From NCBI GenBank assembly GCA_964346645.1, contig CAYFVU010000006.1:5139-69138 (forward strand): a DNA stretch of 64,000 bases, given 5' to 3'. A model generated the notes under the pieces. The model did not search any database and was not told the origin of the DNA. It saw only the letters and a list, made by a program, of their open reading frames with translations. The position numbers were made by a program, and so were the translations under genes. Within the stretch, counting starts at the first letter, position 1. Every line of letters starts with the position of its first letter. This DNA comes from CAYFVU01 sp964346645 (GTDB taxonomy: Bacteria; Spirochaetota; Spirochaetia; DSM-16054; Sediminispirochaetaceae). This document shows, in pieces, positions 33,851 to 43,182 of the stretch.

Positions 33851-35575
33851 ATGAAAAGAGACGAGAAACCATGGAGATTTCTCGAGGAGTATAGAGGTTC
33901 CCATTTCGAGGGAGAGTGGCCCACACTGGTCGAGCTGTTCTCTATAAACAGCGAACGGTTTCCCCAGCGGCGCTGTTTCTCTATTTACGACCCCGACAAC
34001 ATCTTTCTGACCTACAAGGAGGCACAGGAGAAGATCCGACAGGTTGCCAACTATCTGGTAAAACTCGGCGTCTCCTACGGTGACAGAGTTGCGGTCTCCG
34101 GCAAGAACTCCCCTGAGTGGACCATTGCCTACCTTTCGGTTCTTTATGCCGGAGGAATAGTGGTGCCGGTCGACTATCAGCTCAAGTCTGAGGAGATCAC
34201 CAGATACATTTCTCACAGCAAATCGAAGATCCTCTTCGTGGACGAGGAGAAGTACGATGAGATCGATAGCGACGGCAAGGCGGGAGTGCAAAAGAGGATT
34301 TCACTCTCGAAGAAGCGTGAGAACTACATCCTCGACATCGAGGAGAACGAGGATCTCCCGAGGACACTCCCAAAGGAGGAAGATCTCGCCGCCATACTCT
34401 ACACCTCGGGTACCACCGGCACGCCGAAGGGTGTAATGCTGACCCATAAGAACTTCGTCAGCGACTGCTTTCTCGCGCAGGCGAATATGAACATCTTCCA
34501 CACCGACGTGTTCTATGCTCTTCTCCCTCTTCACCACTCCTACACGATGCTCGCCGTCTTCATCGAAGCAATTTCCGTCGGTGCGGAGATCGTTTTCGCC
34601 AAGAAGCTTGTGGTAAAACAGATCCTGAAGGATCTGCACCAGGGGCAGGTTACGATGTTTCTCGCCATTCCGATGCTCTTCAACAAGATGCTGAAGGGAC
34701 TGCTCAGAGGAATACGAGAGAAGGGTATCCTCGTGTATGGTCTGATTCGCGGACTCATGACGATCAGCGGCATCATAAAGAAGACCTTAAGAGTGAATCC
34801 GGGAAAGGTGATGTTCAAGGGAATCTTGAAGAAGCTGTCGCTGGACACCAACCGTATATGTATCTGCGGAGGGGGGCCTTTACCATCATCCACCTTCCGG
34901 CTCTTCAACCAGCTCGGGATCGATTTCGTCCAGGGCTACGGTCTTACGGAGACTTCGCCGATCATCACCCTCAATCCCATAGACCATTACAAACTGACCT
35001 CTGTGGGAAAGGTGATCCCGCAGACCGAGATGAAGATCATCGAAGCGGACGAGGACGGAAACGGAGAGATCGTCGTGAAGGGGCCGATGGTCATGCAGGG
35101 CTACTACCACAACGAGGAGGCGACTAAAGAGGCCTTCACGGAGGACGGCTGGTTCCTCACCGGCGATGTCGGACACCTCGACCACGAGAATTACCTCTAC
35201 CTCACCGGTCGCGCCAAGTCCCTTATCGTAACCGAGGGGGGAAAGAACGTCTTTCCCGAGGAGATCGAGGACCACTTCCAGCTCTACGATGAGATCGAGC
35301 AGATCATGGTCAAGGGTTATCTCCTCGATGAGAAGATGCGGACCGAGGGAATAGAGGCCTACGTGTACCCAAACTTCGACCACTTCAGCAACAACGACAA
35401 CGGCGAGGTAAAACGCGAGGAGATAGAGAAGCGCATAAGGGAGATCGTTCGCGAGGTCAACGTCGATCTTCTTCCCTACAAGAGAATAGGGAAGGTGACG
35501 CTTCTCGACGAGCCGATGGAGATGACCACCACCAAGAAGATAAAACGGCACAGAGTCTCTACCTCTGAGGAGTAG
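33851..35575 (+). CDS. AMP-forming acyl-CoA synthetase (long-chain fatty acid type)
   Basis: The adenylate-forming enzyme (574 residues) has the P-loop-like YTSGTTGTPKGVML, the GYGLTETSP motif, the GWFLTGDVG adenylate-binding motif and the C-terminal catalytic lysine in TTKKIKRHR. It likely activates fatty acids with ATP and CoA; a second, 603-residue relative is at 44256. ATG 33851 is chosen since AGGAGG (33837-33842) is eight bases away; GTG 33845 is too close to it. A transglutaminase-like exported protein gene follows eight bases downstream. Confidence 0.9.
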   Translation: MKRDEKPWRFLEEYRGSHFEGEWPTLVELFSINSERFPQRRCFSIYDPDNIFLTYKEAQEKIRQVANYLVKLGVSYGDRVAVSGKNSPEWTIAYLSVLYAGGIVVPVDYQLKSEEITRYISHSKSKILFVDEEKYDEIDSDGKAGVQKRISLSKKRENYILDIEENEDLPRTLPKEEDLAAILYTSGTTGTPKGVMLTHKNFVSDCFLAQANMNIFHTDVFYALLPLHHSYTMLAVFIEAISVGAEIVFAKKLVVKQILKDLHQGQVTMFLAIPMLFNKMLKGLLRGIREKGILVYGLIRGLMTISGIIKKTLRVNPGKVMFKGILKKLSLDTNRICICGGGPLPSSTFRLFNQLGIDFVQGYGLTETSPIITLNPIDHYKLTSVGKVIPQTEMKIIEADEDGNGEIVVKGPMVMQGYYHNEEATKEAFTEDGWFLTGDVGHLDHENYLYLTGRAKSLIVTEGGKNVFPEEIEDHFQLYDEIEQIMVKGYLLDEKMRTEGIEAYVYPNFDHFSNNDNGEVKREEIEKRIREIVREVNVDLLPYKRIGKVTLLDEPMEMTTTKKIKRHRVSTSEE

Positions 35576-35583
35576 CTTAGGAC

Positions 35584-36771
35584 TTGAAAATCGGGAGAGA
35601 GCCGGTCGGGCTGCTGCAGCTGCTGACACTCATCCTCCTCGCGGCTGTTCCCTTCAGCCTGGAGGCGGAGTGGCGTTCGGGACCGCTCGGTAAGGTCTAC
35701 ATCAACCTTCCGGCGGGATGGAAGATACACGAGGTGAGGGATGACAAGGTCACCGCCACCAACAAGGCGGAGGAGGCCTTCTTCATCCTTCGCTACTACG
35801 ACGGTGAGCGATTTTCGCAGAGGCGCCCATTCGACGACTTCGTCCGCGGCGAGCTCGGAGCCGAGGCGGACGGAGGAGAACCCTTCGTCTATGCCGGCAG
35901 AGAAGCCTCTTTCGGCGAGGTCGATTTCCTGAAGGACGGGTCGCGCTACGCAGGCTTCCTCCTGACACTAGAGGGGCACGATATCGATCTGAGCGCGCTA
36001 GCATTTACTTCGGCTTCCGGTGGAGAGGCCTACCGGGACATGCTCATCTCCGTGATAGACAGCGTCTCCATCGGACACTCCGGTATCGTTCACCCCGGCC
36101 CGGTCAGCAGTTACGAGAGTCCCTACCCATCCGAGCGCGATGAGCTCTACAGCTTCGAGTTCGAAAAACGGAAAATACCCGTAGTCATGGGCTCGCACGA
36201 GCTCGGTGCCTCTCAGGAGCTCATTGAGCGGGAAGCGCGCCTCCTCTCACTCTACGGCGGCACGGAATACGCGGTAGATGCGTGGAAACGCTACTACCGG
36301 CTCCTCTACCGGGACCTCTACGCCCGAACCGCGCCCATATTCACCTCTCTGCGCCACCACGTGTTCGACGGCAAGGAATCGGAGACCGAGATAGCCGAGA
36401 GGCTCCTGAGTTGGCTGCAGACCTTCGAGTACCGGCGAATCGAGACGATGTCCGACTGTATCTCGCCCCTCAAGGCCGCGGTCGGCAAGGTGGGTGACTG
36501 CGATTCTCGGGGCCTGCTCTACGTCATTCTGCTCCACTATTTCGACATAGACGCCATACTCATGGTCTCTTCGGTCTATGCGCACAGCATGGCGGCGGTA
36601 GACATCGAGGGGGAGGGCGCCCGGTTTCCACTCGAAGGAGTCAAGTATCTGGTGGCCGAGACGACCGACGATGTGGAGATCGGGCGCATCGACAGGAGCA
36701 TGTCCAATACCAACGCGTGGATAGGGATAGATTTTATCCGATTCAGCGGTACCACGATCGAGCCCGAGTGA
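35584..36771 (+). CDS. Exported transglutaminase-like protein
   Basis: The protein has a signal peptide (LLQLLTLILLAAVPFSLEAE, residues about 10-29) and no other membrane segment. The C-terminal part holds a transglutaminase-like triad: Cys306 in GKVGDCDSRG, His334 in YAHSMAAVD, and an acidic residue in ETTDD. Such domains act as cysteine proteases, amidases or transglutaminases. The N-terminal half (to about 190) is beta-rich and unassigned. The start is TTG 35584 eight bases after the ligase stop, with GAGGAG upstream. I do not know the substrate; the periplasm is the likely place. Confidence 0.78.
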   Translation: MKIGREPVGLLQLLTLILLAAVPFSLEAEWRSGPLGKVYINLPAGWKIHEVRDDKVTATNKAEEAFFILRYYDGERFSQRRPFDDFVRGELGAEADGGEPFVYAGREASFGEVDFLKDGSRYAGFLLTLEGHDIDLSALAFTSASGGEAYRDMLISVIDSVSIGHSGIVHPGPVSSYESPYPSERDELYSFEFEKRKIPVVMGSHELGASQELIEREARLLSLYGGTEYAVDAWKRYYRLLYRDLYARTAPIFTSLRHHVFDGKESETEIAERLLSWLQTFEYRRIETMSDCISPLKAAVGKVGDCDSRGLLYVILLHYFDIDAILMVSSVYAHSMAAVDIEGEGARFPLEGVKYLVAETTDDVEIGRIDRSMSNTNAWIGIDFIRFSGTTIEPE

Positions 36772-36800
36772 AAAGCGACCCCGAATAATGGAGGAGACAC

Positions 36801-38063
36801 ATGGAACACACAACGGCAGCTGATTTTTCTCTCACGCGTATTCCTGCCCTGCGTTTCGGTGCGGGGCGCGCAGCCTCGATCGGCGAGTATGTGCGGCAGC
36901 TCGGCGGAACGAGACCGGTACTCATTACCGGCGGCGAATCCTACCGGCGTTTGCAGATACGGAATGACATAGAGGGCGCTCTCGCGGAGTTGGATCGAGG
37001 TTATGAGCGCTTTTCCGTTTCCGGCGAGCCGAGTCCGGACAGCGTAGATACGATACGCGATCACGCAGTCTCGGCCGGAGCAGACATCGTGGTGGCCGTT
37101 GGTGGAGGAAGTGTCCTCGACACGGGAAAGGCGGTAGCGGCTATGTGCGTACACAGCGGCAGTGTTGAGGAGTACCTCGAGGGAGTGGGGGACAAGAAGC
37201 CGGAGGGTATCCGGCTCCCCCTCATCGCAGTTCCTACGACCGCCGGCACGGGTTCGGAGGTCACGAAGAATGCGGTCATCAGCCGTGTGGGAAAGGGGGG
37301 CTACAAGAAGTCGCTGAGACACGATGCCTTCGTCGCCGACATGGCGGTGATAGACCCGCGGGCCGGGCTGAGCGCGCCCCCGCAGGTTACCGCAGCGGCG
37401 GGAATGGACGCGGTTACCCAACTTCTCGAAGCCTATGTCTCTACGGGAGCGAACCCGTTCACCGACGCAATTGCCGTAGACGGGCTGAGGAGGGCCGGCA
37501 CGGCGCTCTCTCGCACCGTACACGACGGAGGCGATCTCGAGGCGAAAACCGAGATGGCCTATGCAGCCTATCTCTCCGGCATAGTGCTGGCGAATGCCGG
37601 ACTCGGATTGGTCCATGGGTATGCCTCGAGCCTCGGGGCGCTGCATCCCGTGCCGCACGGGGTCGTATGCGCGATCCTCGTGGGACCTACGACCAGGGCG
37701 GTGGCGGATGCGCTCGCCTCCGCTACCGACGAGGCCTCCCTCTTCGCTCTGGAGAAGTACGCCCATGCGGCGGCGGTCCTCGAGGGTGCCCCTTCGCCCT
37801 ACACCGGCTCCACCCGTTCGGGCCTCGCAGAGGCGGAGCTCGATCAGGAGGATAAGAGAGAGCAGTTGCGGGGACAGGCTCTGCGTCTTGCCTCGATATT
37901 AGAAGGGTGGCGGGAGGAGTTTTCCTTACCGAGTCTCGCCGACTACGGCTTTTCCGAAGAGGAACTCCGTTCGAGCGGAGCGGCCGCGGGTCTCAAGAAG
38001 ACCCCCGCGGCACTCTCCGACGAGGAGAAATCGCAGATCGCGATCAGCTCTGTTCGAGCTTGA
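36801..38063 (+). CDS. Iron-containing alcohol dehydrogenase
   Basis: The 420-residue enzyme has the group III alcohol dehydrogenase NAD(P)-binding GGGSVLDTGKAVA, PTTAGTGSEVTK, DAVTQLLEAYVST and the metal-binding HGYASSLGALHPVPHGVVCA. Metal ligands appear complete. It probably reduces an aldehyde during fermentation, but substrate class cannot be read. ATG 36801 has GGAGG upstream. Its 3' end overlaps the convergent PPi-PFK gene by 20 bases. It follows the ligase and transglutaminase-like genes, perhaps in one transcript. Confidence 0.9.
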   Translation: MEHTTAADFSLTRIPALRFGAGRAASIGEYVRQLGGTRPVLITGGESYRRLQIRNDIEGALAELDRGYERFSVSGEPSPDSVDTIRDHAVSAGADIVVAVGGGSVLDTGKAVAAMCVHSGSVEEYLEGVGDKKPEGIRLPLIAVPTTAGTGSEVTKNAVISRVGKGGYKKSLRHDAFVADMAVIDPRAGLSAPPQVTAAAGMDAVTQLLEAYVSTGANPFTDAIAVDGLRRAGTALSRTVHDGGDLEAKTEMAYAAYLSGIVLANAGLGLVHGYASSLGALHPVPHGVVCAILVGPTTRAVADALASATDEASLFALEKYAHAAAVLEGAPSPYTGSTRSGLAEAELDQEDKREQLRGQALRLASILEGWREEFSLPSLADYGFSEEELRSSGAAAGLKKTPAALSDEEKSQIAISSVRA

Positions 38064-39699
38064 TGGACATGGGCGGCTGATTGCAGACTTCGTCCGGCCC
38101 GAAGTACTGAATGGCCCCGGGATATGCGTAGCTCGTCTTCAACGCCCACTCGCCTCGGTTTGCGGCAAAGGTCTTGAAGGGCTTGCCGTCGAGGTCGACC
38201 ATCGCCTTCTTTATGACCGGTTTCATCTTTCCGTGCCGCCTCTCGAGATTCATCATCATGGTAATCGGTATACCGCCGGGAACCCACTGCTCCGCCGTCT
38301 GCGAGAGGTTGCGGATAGAGGTGATGTATCCGGTCAGGCCGAAGGAGATGAGCAGGTAAGCGTTGTAGCCGAGGGCGTAGGTGTAGTTCGCATCGAAGTT
38401 GGAGGGAAAAGCGGCTCTGCCCTCGTAGCCGAAGAAGTGGTGCTGGGTGCTGAACTTCCCCTTGAACTCCCCCTGCGCCTTCAACTCGTTGAGTCTGTCC
38501 TCGGTCATTTCGATGAGGAGCTTTTCCGTCTCGATGCGCGAGACCTGCACGTTTCCGTGGGGGTCCCGGTCCATCAGCAGCTGGCGCTGGATGTTGTTCG
38601 GCAGCGTGCTGAAGACATAGCTGGTGTCCCTCGAGAGATTCTTGTTGACCCACTCGGATTGATCCTCGAAGGTGTGAAGGGTGGAGAAGTAGTTCGCGTG
38701 TTCGGCGAGAATAGTGTTGAGCTCGGAGATGAGGCTCTTCATCTCCGGAATCGACTCGATGAGCCCCTCGGGAATCAGCACGAGGCCGAAGTCCTCCCCC
38801 TCTTCGCTCCGTTTCACTACCGTCTGCACTATGTGTTCGACCAGCTCGTTGAGGGTGGTGTGCTCCCTCTCTACTTCCTCGGAGATGAAGGCGATGTTCG
38901 GCTGTGTGCGCAGGGCGCACTCGAGGCCGATATGGCTGGCGCTACGTCCCATCAACTTTATGAAGTGCCAGTACTTCTTTGCAGAGTTGGCGTCGCGCTC
39001 GATGTTGCCGATGAGCTCAGCGTAGGTCTTCGTGGCAGTGTCGAAACCGAAGGAGATCTCGACATCCTCGTTCTTCAGATCTCCGTCGATGGTCTTGGGG
39101 ACGCCGATAACGGTGATGTCCGTCTCCGTCTTTACGAAGTACTCGGCGAGGAGCGCCGCATTGGTGTTGCTGTCGTCGCCGCCGATGATCACGATCGCGG
39201 AGATCCCCCTCTTCTTGCAGATCTCTGCGCTCTGGGCGAACTGTTCTTCGGTCTCTATCTTGGTTCTTCCCGAGCCGATCATGTCGAAACCGCCGGTGTT
39301 GCGGAACTGATCTATGTAGTCTTCGGTCAGTTCAATGGCCCTGTTTTCGAGTATCCCCGAAGGTCCGTGGAGAAAACCGAAGAGCTTGGAGTCGGGATTC
39401 GAAGCCTTCATTGCGTCGAAGATACCTGCAATCACGTTGTGTCCGCCCGGAGCCTGACCTCCCGACAGCACGACACCGATGTGTATGGGCTCCGTTCTGG
39501 GAGAAGACTCCCCGGTGGCAAAGCGGACAGGGGGACGTCCATACGTTTCGGAGAAGATCTCTTTGAGCTTGCCCTGGTCGCCGAGTGATTCGGTCTCTTT
39601 GCCGAACTCGGGTGTGAGGGTGGAGATATCTTTCTGGAGCATTGCGGGAAGAACGGGTTGATACTTGTACCTGACGTGTTGAAGTGGTGAGTACTTCAT
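38044..39699 (-). CDS. Diphosphate--fructose-6-phosphate 1-phosphotransferase (PPi-PFK)
   Basis: The 551-residue phosphofructokinase has the PPi-type signature IIGGDDSNTNAALLA (Asp in place of the ATP-type Gly) and PKTIDGDLKN; GHNVIAGIFDAM and the KLMGRSASH motif are also present. It uses PPi instead of ATP, so glycolysis is reversible and saves ATP. The long form matches spirochaete and plant beta-type enzymes. ATG 39699 has AAGGAGT upstream; the longer frame to 39771 has none. It is convergent with the Fe-ADH gene, overlapping by 20 bases. Confidence 0.92.
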   Translation of the reverse strand: MKYSPLQHVRYKYQPVLPAMLQKDISTLTPEFGKETESLGDQGKLKEIFSETYGRPPVRFATGESSPRTEPIHIGVVLSGGQAPGGHNVIAGIFDAMKASNPDSKLFGFLHGPSGILENRAIELTEDYIDQFRNTGGFDMIGSGRTKIETEEQFAQSAEICKKRGISAIVIIGGDDSNTNAALLAEYFVKTETDITVIGVPKTIDGDLKNEDVEISFGFDTATKTYAELIGNIERDANSAKKYWHFIKLMGRSASHIGLECALRTQPNIAFISEEVEREHTTLNELVEHIVQTVVKRSEEGEDFGLVLIPEGLIESIPEMKSLISELNTILAEHANYFSTLHTFEDQSEWVNKNLSRDTSYVFSTLPNNIQRQLLMDRDPHGNVQVSRIETEKLLIEMTEDRLNELKAQGEFKGKFSTQHHFFGYEGRAAFPSNFDANYTYALGYNAYLLISFGLTGYITSIRNLSQTAEQWVPGGIPITMMMNLERRHGKMKPVIKKAMVDLDGKPFKTFAANRGEWALKTSYAYPGAIQYFGPDEVCNQPPMSIKLEQS

Positions 39700-39797
39700 A
39701 ACGACTCCTTTGTAATGGTCTTGACTATCGATTTGCCCTCTAGTCTTATACGGATTGCATGTATCAGTCAAGGCAAGTGAGAATACGGGCGGAGCAT

Positions 39798-39826
39798 TTG
39801 ACCCCCGACGAGACTATTCGTACAAT
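39798..39826 (+). promoter_or_regulatory. manA promoter, positioned for a near-leaderless mRNA
   Basis: TTGACC (39798-39803), a 17-base spacer and TACAAT (39821-39826). RNA would start near the A at 39833; the manA ATG is at 39836, leaving about three leader bases and no Shine-Dalgarno sequence. Confidence 0.75.
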
Positions 39827-39835
39827 GGAATTACT

Positions 39836-41188
39836 ATGAGAGCACCGTACAAATTGAAGAATCAGATACAGGAGTATTCCTGGGGATCAAAGACGCTCAT
39901 GCCGGAGCTGCTCGGCAGAGAGAATTCCGACGAAAGGCCTTTCGCAGAGATGTGGATGGGGGTGCATCCGAGGGGGCCGTCGGCGGTCGAGGAAGATGGC
40001 GGGGAGAGTTCCCTCGCGTCGATCATAGATGCCTATCCGGAAGAGCTGCTCGGCGACGGTGCAGCGCGGCGTTTTTCGGGGAATCTTCCCTTCCTCTTCA
40101 AGGTACTCGCCGCTGGGCAACCCCTCTCGATACAGACCCACCCGAACAAAGAGCAGGCCGAGGAGGGCTACTCGCGCGAGGAGCGCGAGGGCATCCCCGT
40201 AGATGCATTCCACCGGAACTACCGGGACCGGAACCACAAGCCGGAGGTCATATGCGCGCTGACCCCCTTTACCGCCATGTGCGGCTTTCGCAGTCTCGAG
40301 GAGCTGCGTTCGGGCTTCTCTCTCATCGATTCCGAAGTGGTCCGCGAGAAGCTCCTGCCGGCTCTCGACGGCAGGAGCTTCGAGGCCCGGGGAGCTGCCG
40401 GACCCCGGGCCGGAGCCGACGCAGGCACGAATGCAGTCGCCGCCTCACGAAAAGAAACCGATACAGAGGCGCAGCGGCTCGAGAGCTTCTTCGAGAGCCT
40501 CATGGCCCTCGGAGAGGAGGAGACCGGTGAGCTCGTGCGGGCGCTTGTCGCATGGGCCGGGAAGAATCGGAGCACAGAAGCGAGTCTGGTACGCCTGTTC
40601 TACGACTTGCACGGATTCGACCGGGGAGTCGCCGCGCCCTTCTACCTGAATGTCATCACCCTCGCAGAGGGCGAGGCGTTGTTTCAGCCGGCAGGAGTCC
40701 TCCACGCCTATGTCGAGGGGATGGGGGTGGAGCTTATGGCCAACTCCGACAATGTCCTGCGTGGTGGGCTCACGAAAAAGCACGTCGATGTGGAGGAGCT
40801 GCTGAGCCTCCTCAGTTTTTCTCCGCGCACGCCGGATGTGATTCAACCGCAGGAGGTTTCGCCGGGCATAGAGGAGTATCCGGTCCCGATAGACGAGTTC
40901 CTCCTGCGGCGGATACGACCTCACGGGGTTTCGTCCTCGGAAGGGCTGTATGTCGAGAACCGCAGCTCCATAGAGATCGGCATCTGCGTCTCCGGCAGCG
41001 CCCGCATTGCCCCATCCGGAGCCGAAACCTCCGAAGCCGAAGCCAAAGCCAAAACCTCCGGAGGAGGTGCCGCACCGTTGGAGATAGAGAAGGGGGAGAG
41101 TTTCGTGCTTCCCTATGCGATGGGTGCCTACCGGATTTCGGGCGATGCCGTCATTTACCTGGCGACCATCCCCCTGGCTTGGCCGTAA
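39836..41188 (+). CDS. manA: Mannose-6-phosphate isomerase (type I)
   Basis: ManA interconverts mannose-6-P and fructose-6-P with a zinc ion. The 450-residue protein shows QEYSWGS, PFAEMWMGVHPRGPS, QPLSIQTHPNKEQAE (zinc ligands), HKPEVICALTPFTAMCGFR, ALFQPAGVLHAYVEG and NSDNVLRGGLTKKHVDV. Two low-complexity stretches (near residues 185-205 and 395-415, rich in Ala, Gly and Glu) are inserted relative to a minimal ManA. The ATG at 39836 has no ribosome site and lies right after a TTGACC/TACAAT promoter. The YaiI gene follows after 10 bases. Confidence 0.95.
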   Translation: MRAPYKLKNQIQEYSWGSKTLMPELLGRENSDERPFAEMWMGVHPRGPSAVEEDGGESSLASIIDAYPEELLGDGAARRFSGNLPFLFKVLAAGQPLSIQTHPNKEQAEEGYSREEREGIPVDAFHRNYRDRNHKPEVICALTPFTAMCGFRSLEELRSGFSLIDSEVVREKLLPALDGRSFEARGAAGPRAGADAGTNAVAASRKETDTEAQRLESFFESLMALGEEETGELVRALVAWAGKNRSTEASLVRLFYDLHGFDRGVAAPFYLNVITLAEGEALFQPAGVLHAYVEGMGVELMANSDNVLRGGLTKKHVDVEELLSLLSFSPRTPDVIQPQEVSPGIEEYPVPIDEFLLRRIRPHGVSSSEGLYVENRSSIEIGICVSGSARIAPSGAETSEAEAKAKTSGGGAAPLEIEKGESFVLPYAMGAYRISGDAVIYLATIPLAWP

Positions 41189-41198
41189 GGGGGATGAA

Positions 41199-41669
41199 GT
41201 GACCATCTGGGTAGATGCGGACGGACTCCCCGCGAAGATGCGGCGGATCGTGGAGAAGGCCTCCCGGCGAACCGAAACAAAATCCGTCTTCGTTTCGGAC
41301 CGCGGTCTGCCCGTCGATGAAGAGGGTCCGGTTTCTCTCGTAGTGGTAGATACGGGGAAGGACAGCGCAGACGAGTACATCTGCGGCCGCTGCCGGGTGG
41401 GTGACCTCGCCGTTACCCGGGACGTCCTCCTCTCCGAGTGCCTGGTCGGGCGTGGGCTGCTCGTCCTCGACGACCGCGGCGGAGTCTATACCGAAGAGAA
41501 CATAAGGGAGCGGGTCTCTATGCGGGAGCGGATGAGGGAGTTCAGAGAGCTCGGCCTACAGCCCGAGGAGCCCGGAGGGCACAAGGGGAGGCTGAGCGAA
41601 CGCGAAGTCCGCTCCTTTGCCGAGGCATTAGATCGTGAGCTGAACCGCCTGCTTCGTAGCGGGAGCTAG
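41199..41669 (+). CDS. YaiI/YqxD family protein (DUF188/UPF0178)
   Basis: The protein (156 residues) has the family's DADGLPAKMRRIVEKA start and the GKDSADEYICGRCRVGDLAVTRDVLLS core, with conserved acidic residues as in PIN-like nucleases. The function of the family is not established. The start is GTG 41199 with AAGGGGG upstream, ten bases after manA, so it is likely co-transcribed. Its TAG stop shares a CTAG palindrome with the stop of the convergent asnS. Confidence 0.88.
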   Translation: MTIWVDADGLPAKMRRIVEKASRRTETKSVFVSDRGLPVDEEGPVSLVVVDTGKDSADEYICGRCRVGDLAVTRDVLLSECLVGRGLLVLDDRGGVYTEENIRERVSMRERMREFRELGLQPEEPGGHKGRLSEREVRSFAEALDRELNRLLRSGS

Positions 41670-43054
41670 AAACCGGCGTTCTTGACTGACCGAGGGAAGG
41701 GAATTACGTCGCGTATGTTGTGCATGCCCGTGACGTACTGCACCATCCGTTCGAAGCCGAGGCCGAAACCGGCGTGGGGAACGGTGCCGAAACGGCGCAG
41801 ATCGAGATACCACCAGTAGTCATCCGGATCGAGCCCCATCTCCACGATCCGGGAGTGCAGGGTGTCGTAGTCGTCCTCACGTTCGCTTCCACCGATGATC
41901 TCGCCGAGACGGGGTACGAGTATGTCCATGGCGCGCACGGTTTTCGCGTCCTCGTTCAGCTTCATGTAGAAGGCCTTGATCTCCTTCGGGTAGTCGGTGA
42001 CGATCACCGGCCCGCCGTAGACCTCCTCGGTCAAGTAGCGTTCGTGCTCCGACTGCAGATCGCTGCCCCACTGAACCGGATACTCGAAGTCCCGATCCGC
42101 CGCCTGCAGCTGCTCTATTGCCTTGCTGTAGGGCAAATGGCTGAATGAACTATTCACCACGTCCTGCAGACTCTCCTTCAGCCCCTTCTCGATCCACTTG
42201 TCGAAGAAGTCGATGTCTTCCCGGTTGTGCTCCAAGACCCAGGAGAGGATGTACTTGAGGAAATCCTCGGCGAGATCCATGTTTCCGTCGAGGTTGCAGA
42301 AGGCCATCTCCGGCTCGATCATCCAGAATTCGGCGAGATGGCGGGAGGTGTTTGAGTTCTCGGCGCGGAAGGTCGGTCCGAAGGTGTAGACGTCACGCAT
42401 CGCGCAGGCGTAGGTCTCCACCTCCAGCTGTCCGCTGACGGTAAGACTCGCCGGTGTGCCGAAGAAATCCTCCTCGTATTTCACCTTGCCGTTCTCCTTC
42501 GGGACCTCTTCGAGCGGGAGGGTGGTTACCTGGAACATCTCGCCTGCGCCCTCACAGTCGCTGGTCGATATGATCGGTGTGTGGATGTAGAAGAAACCGT
42601 GTTCCTGAAAGAAGGAGTGGATGGCGTAGCTGAGAGAGTTACGCACCCGTGCCACCGCGGCAAAGGTGTTGGTCCTCGGCCTCAGGTGGGCGATCTCGCG
42701 GAGAAACTCGAAGGAGTGGCGTTTCTTCTGCAGGGGATAGATGTCGGGTGCGGCCTCGCCGATGACCCGCACGGAGGCGGCCTGCATTTCGACGCTCTGA
42801 TTCTTTCCCGGCGAATCTACGAGCTTTCCGGTGACCTCGACGGAGGCTCCGGTACTGATGCGCGCTAACTCCTCGGAGCTCGCTGCCTTTCCGTCGTTGT
42901 CCACCACGACCTGGAGCCCGCGAAAGGAGGTTCCGTCGCTCAGTTCGAAAAAGACGATGTTCTTGGATTCTCGCTTGGTCTTTACCCACCCGCGTGCGGT
43001 GACTTCCTGCTCCTGCGGTTCGAGTTTCAAGAGATTCGTGATTTTATCTTCCAT
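41666..43054 (-). CDS. asnS: Asparagine--tRNA ligase
   Basis: AsnS charges tRNA-Asn. The class IIb synthetase (462 residues) has an N-terminal OB-fold anticodon domain (VTARGWVKTKRESKNIVFFEL), motif 2 (TFGPTFRAENSNTSRHLAEF, EPEMAF) and motif 3 (GLGFERMVQYVTG). The start is ATG 43054 with AAGGAG eight bases upstream; an ATG at 43072 overlaps that ribosome site. A TACAAT box (43076-43071) lies close upstream without a recognisable -35. A direct AsnRS means the organism need not rely on tRNA amidation for Asn. Confidence 0.96.
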   Translation of the reverse strand: MEDKITNLLKLEPQEQEVTARGWVKTKRESKNIVFFELSDGTSFRGLQVVVDNDGKAASSEELARISTGASVEVTGKLVDSPGKNQSVEMQAASVRVIGEAAPDIYPLQKKRHSFEFLREIAHLRPRTNTFAAVARVRNSLSYAIHSFFQEHGFFYIHTPIISTSDCEGAGEMFQVTTLPLEEVPKENGKVKYEEDFFGTPASLTVSGQLEVETYACAMRDVYTFGPTFRAENSNTSRHLAEFWMIEPEMAFCNLDGNMDLAEDFLKYILSWVLEHNREDIDFFDKWIEKGLKESLQDVVNSSFSHLPYSKAIEQLQAADRDFEYPVQWGSDLQSEHERYLTEEVYGGPVIVTDYPKEIKAFYMKLNEDAKTVRAMDILVPRLGEIIGGSEREDDYDTLHSRIVEMGLDPDDYWWYLDLRRFGTVPHAGFGLGFERMVQYVTGMHNIRDVIPFPRSVKNAGF

Positions 43055-43182
43055 TGAGTGTGCTCCTTCCATTGTACGCTACTGAGGGTTCCCGTTAGAT
43101 GTACCATGGAGTGAAGGTGAGAGTCAAAGGTTATGCCCGATGGACGGGTGGACCGAGGTGCCGAAGGCCGAAGCGAGGGCAG

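Noticed and set aside
37984..38010. GC-rich hairpin near the Fe-ADH 3' end as terminator of PPi-PFK
   Set aside because: No T run follows on either strand, the stem has a bulge, and it lies within coding sequence.
38233..39588. A long open frame (451 codons) on the plus strand opposite PPi-PFK
   Set aside because: It is the antisense of a clearly conserved enzyme; its translation is low in motif content and rich in Val/Leu/Asp as expected from complementing Glu/Asp/Lys-rich codons, and it has no ribosome site.
43089..43147. TTCCCG and CGGG near asnS as a third member of the cysS/valS inverted repeat
   Set aside because: The cores are about 50 bases apart rather than 24-25 and the arms do not extend.
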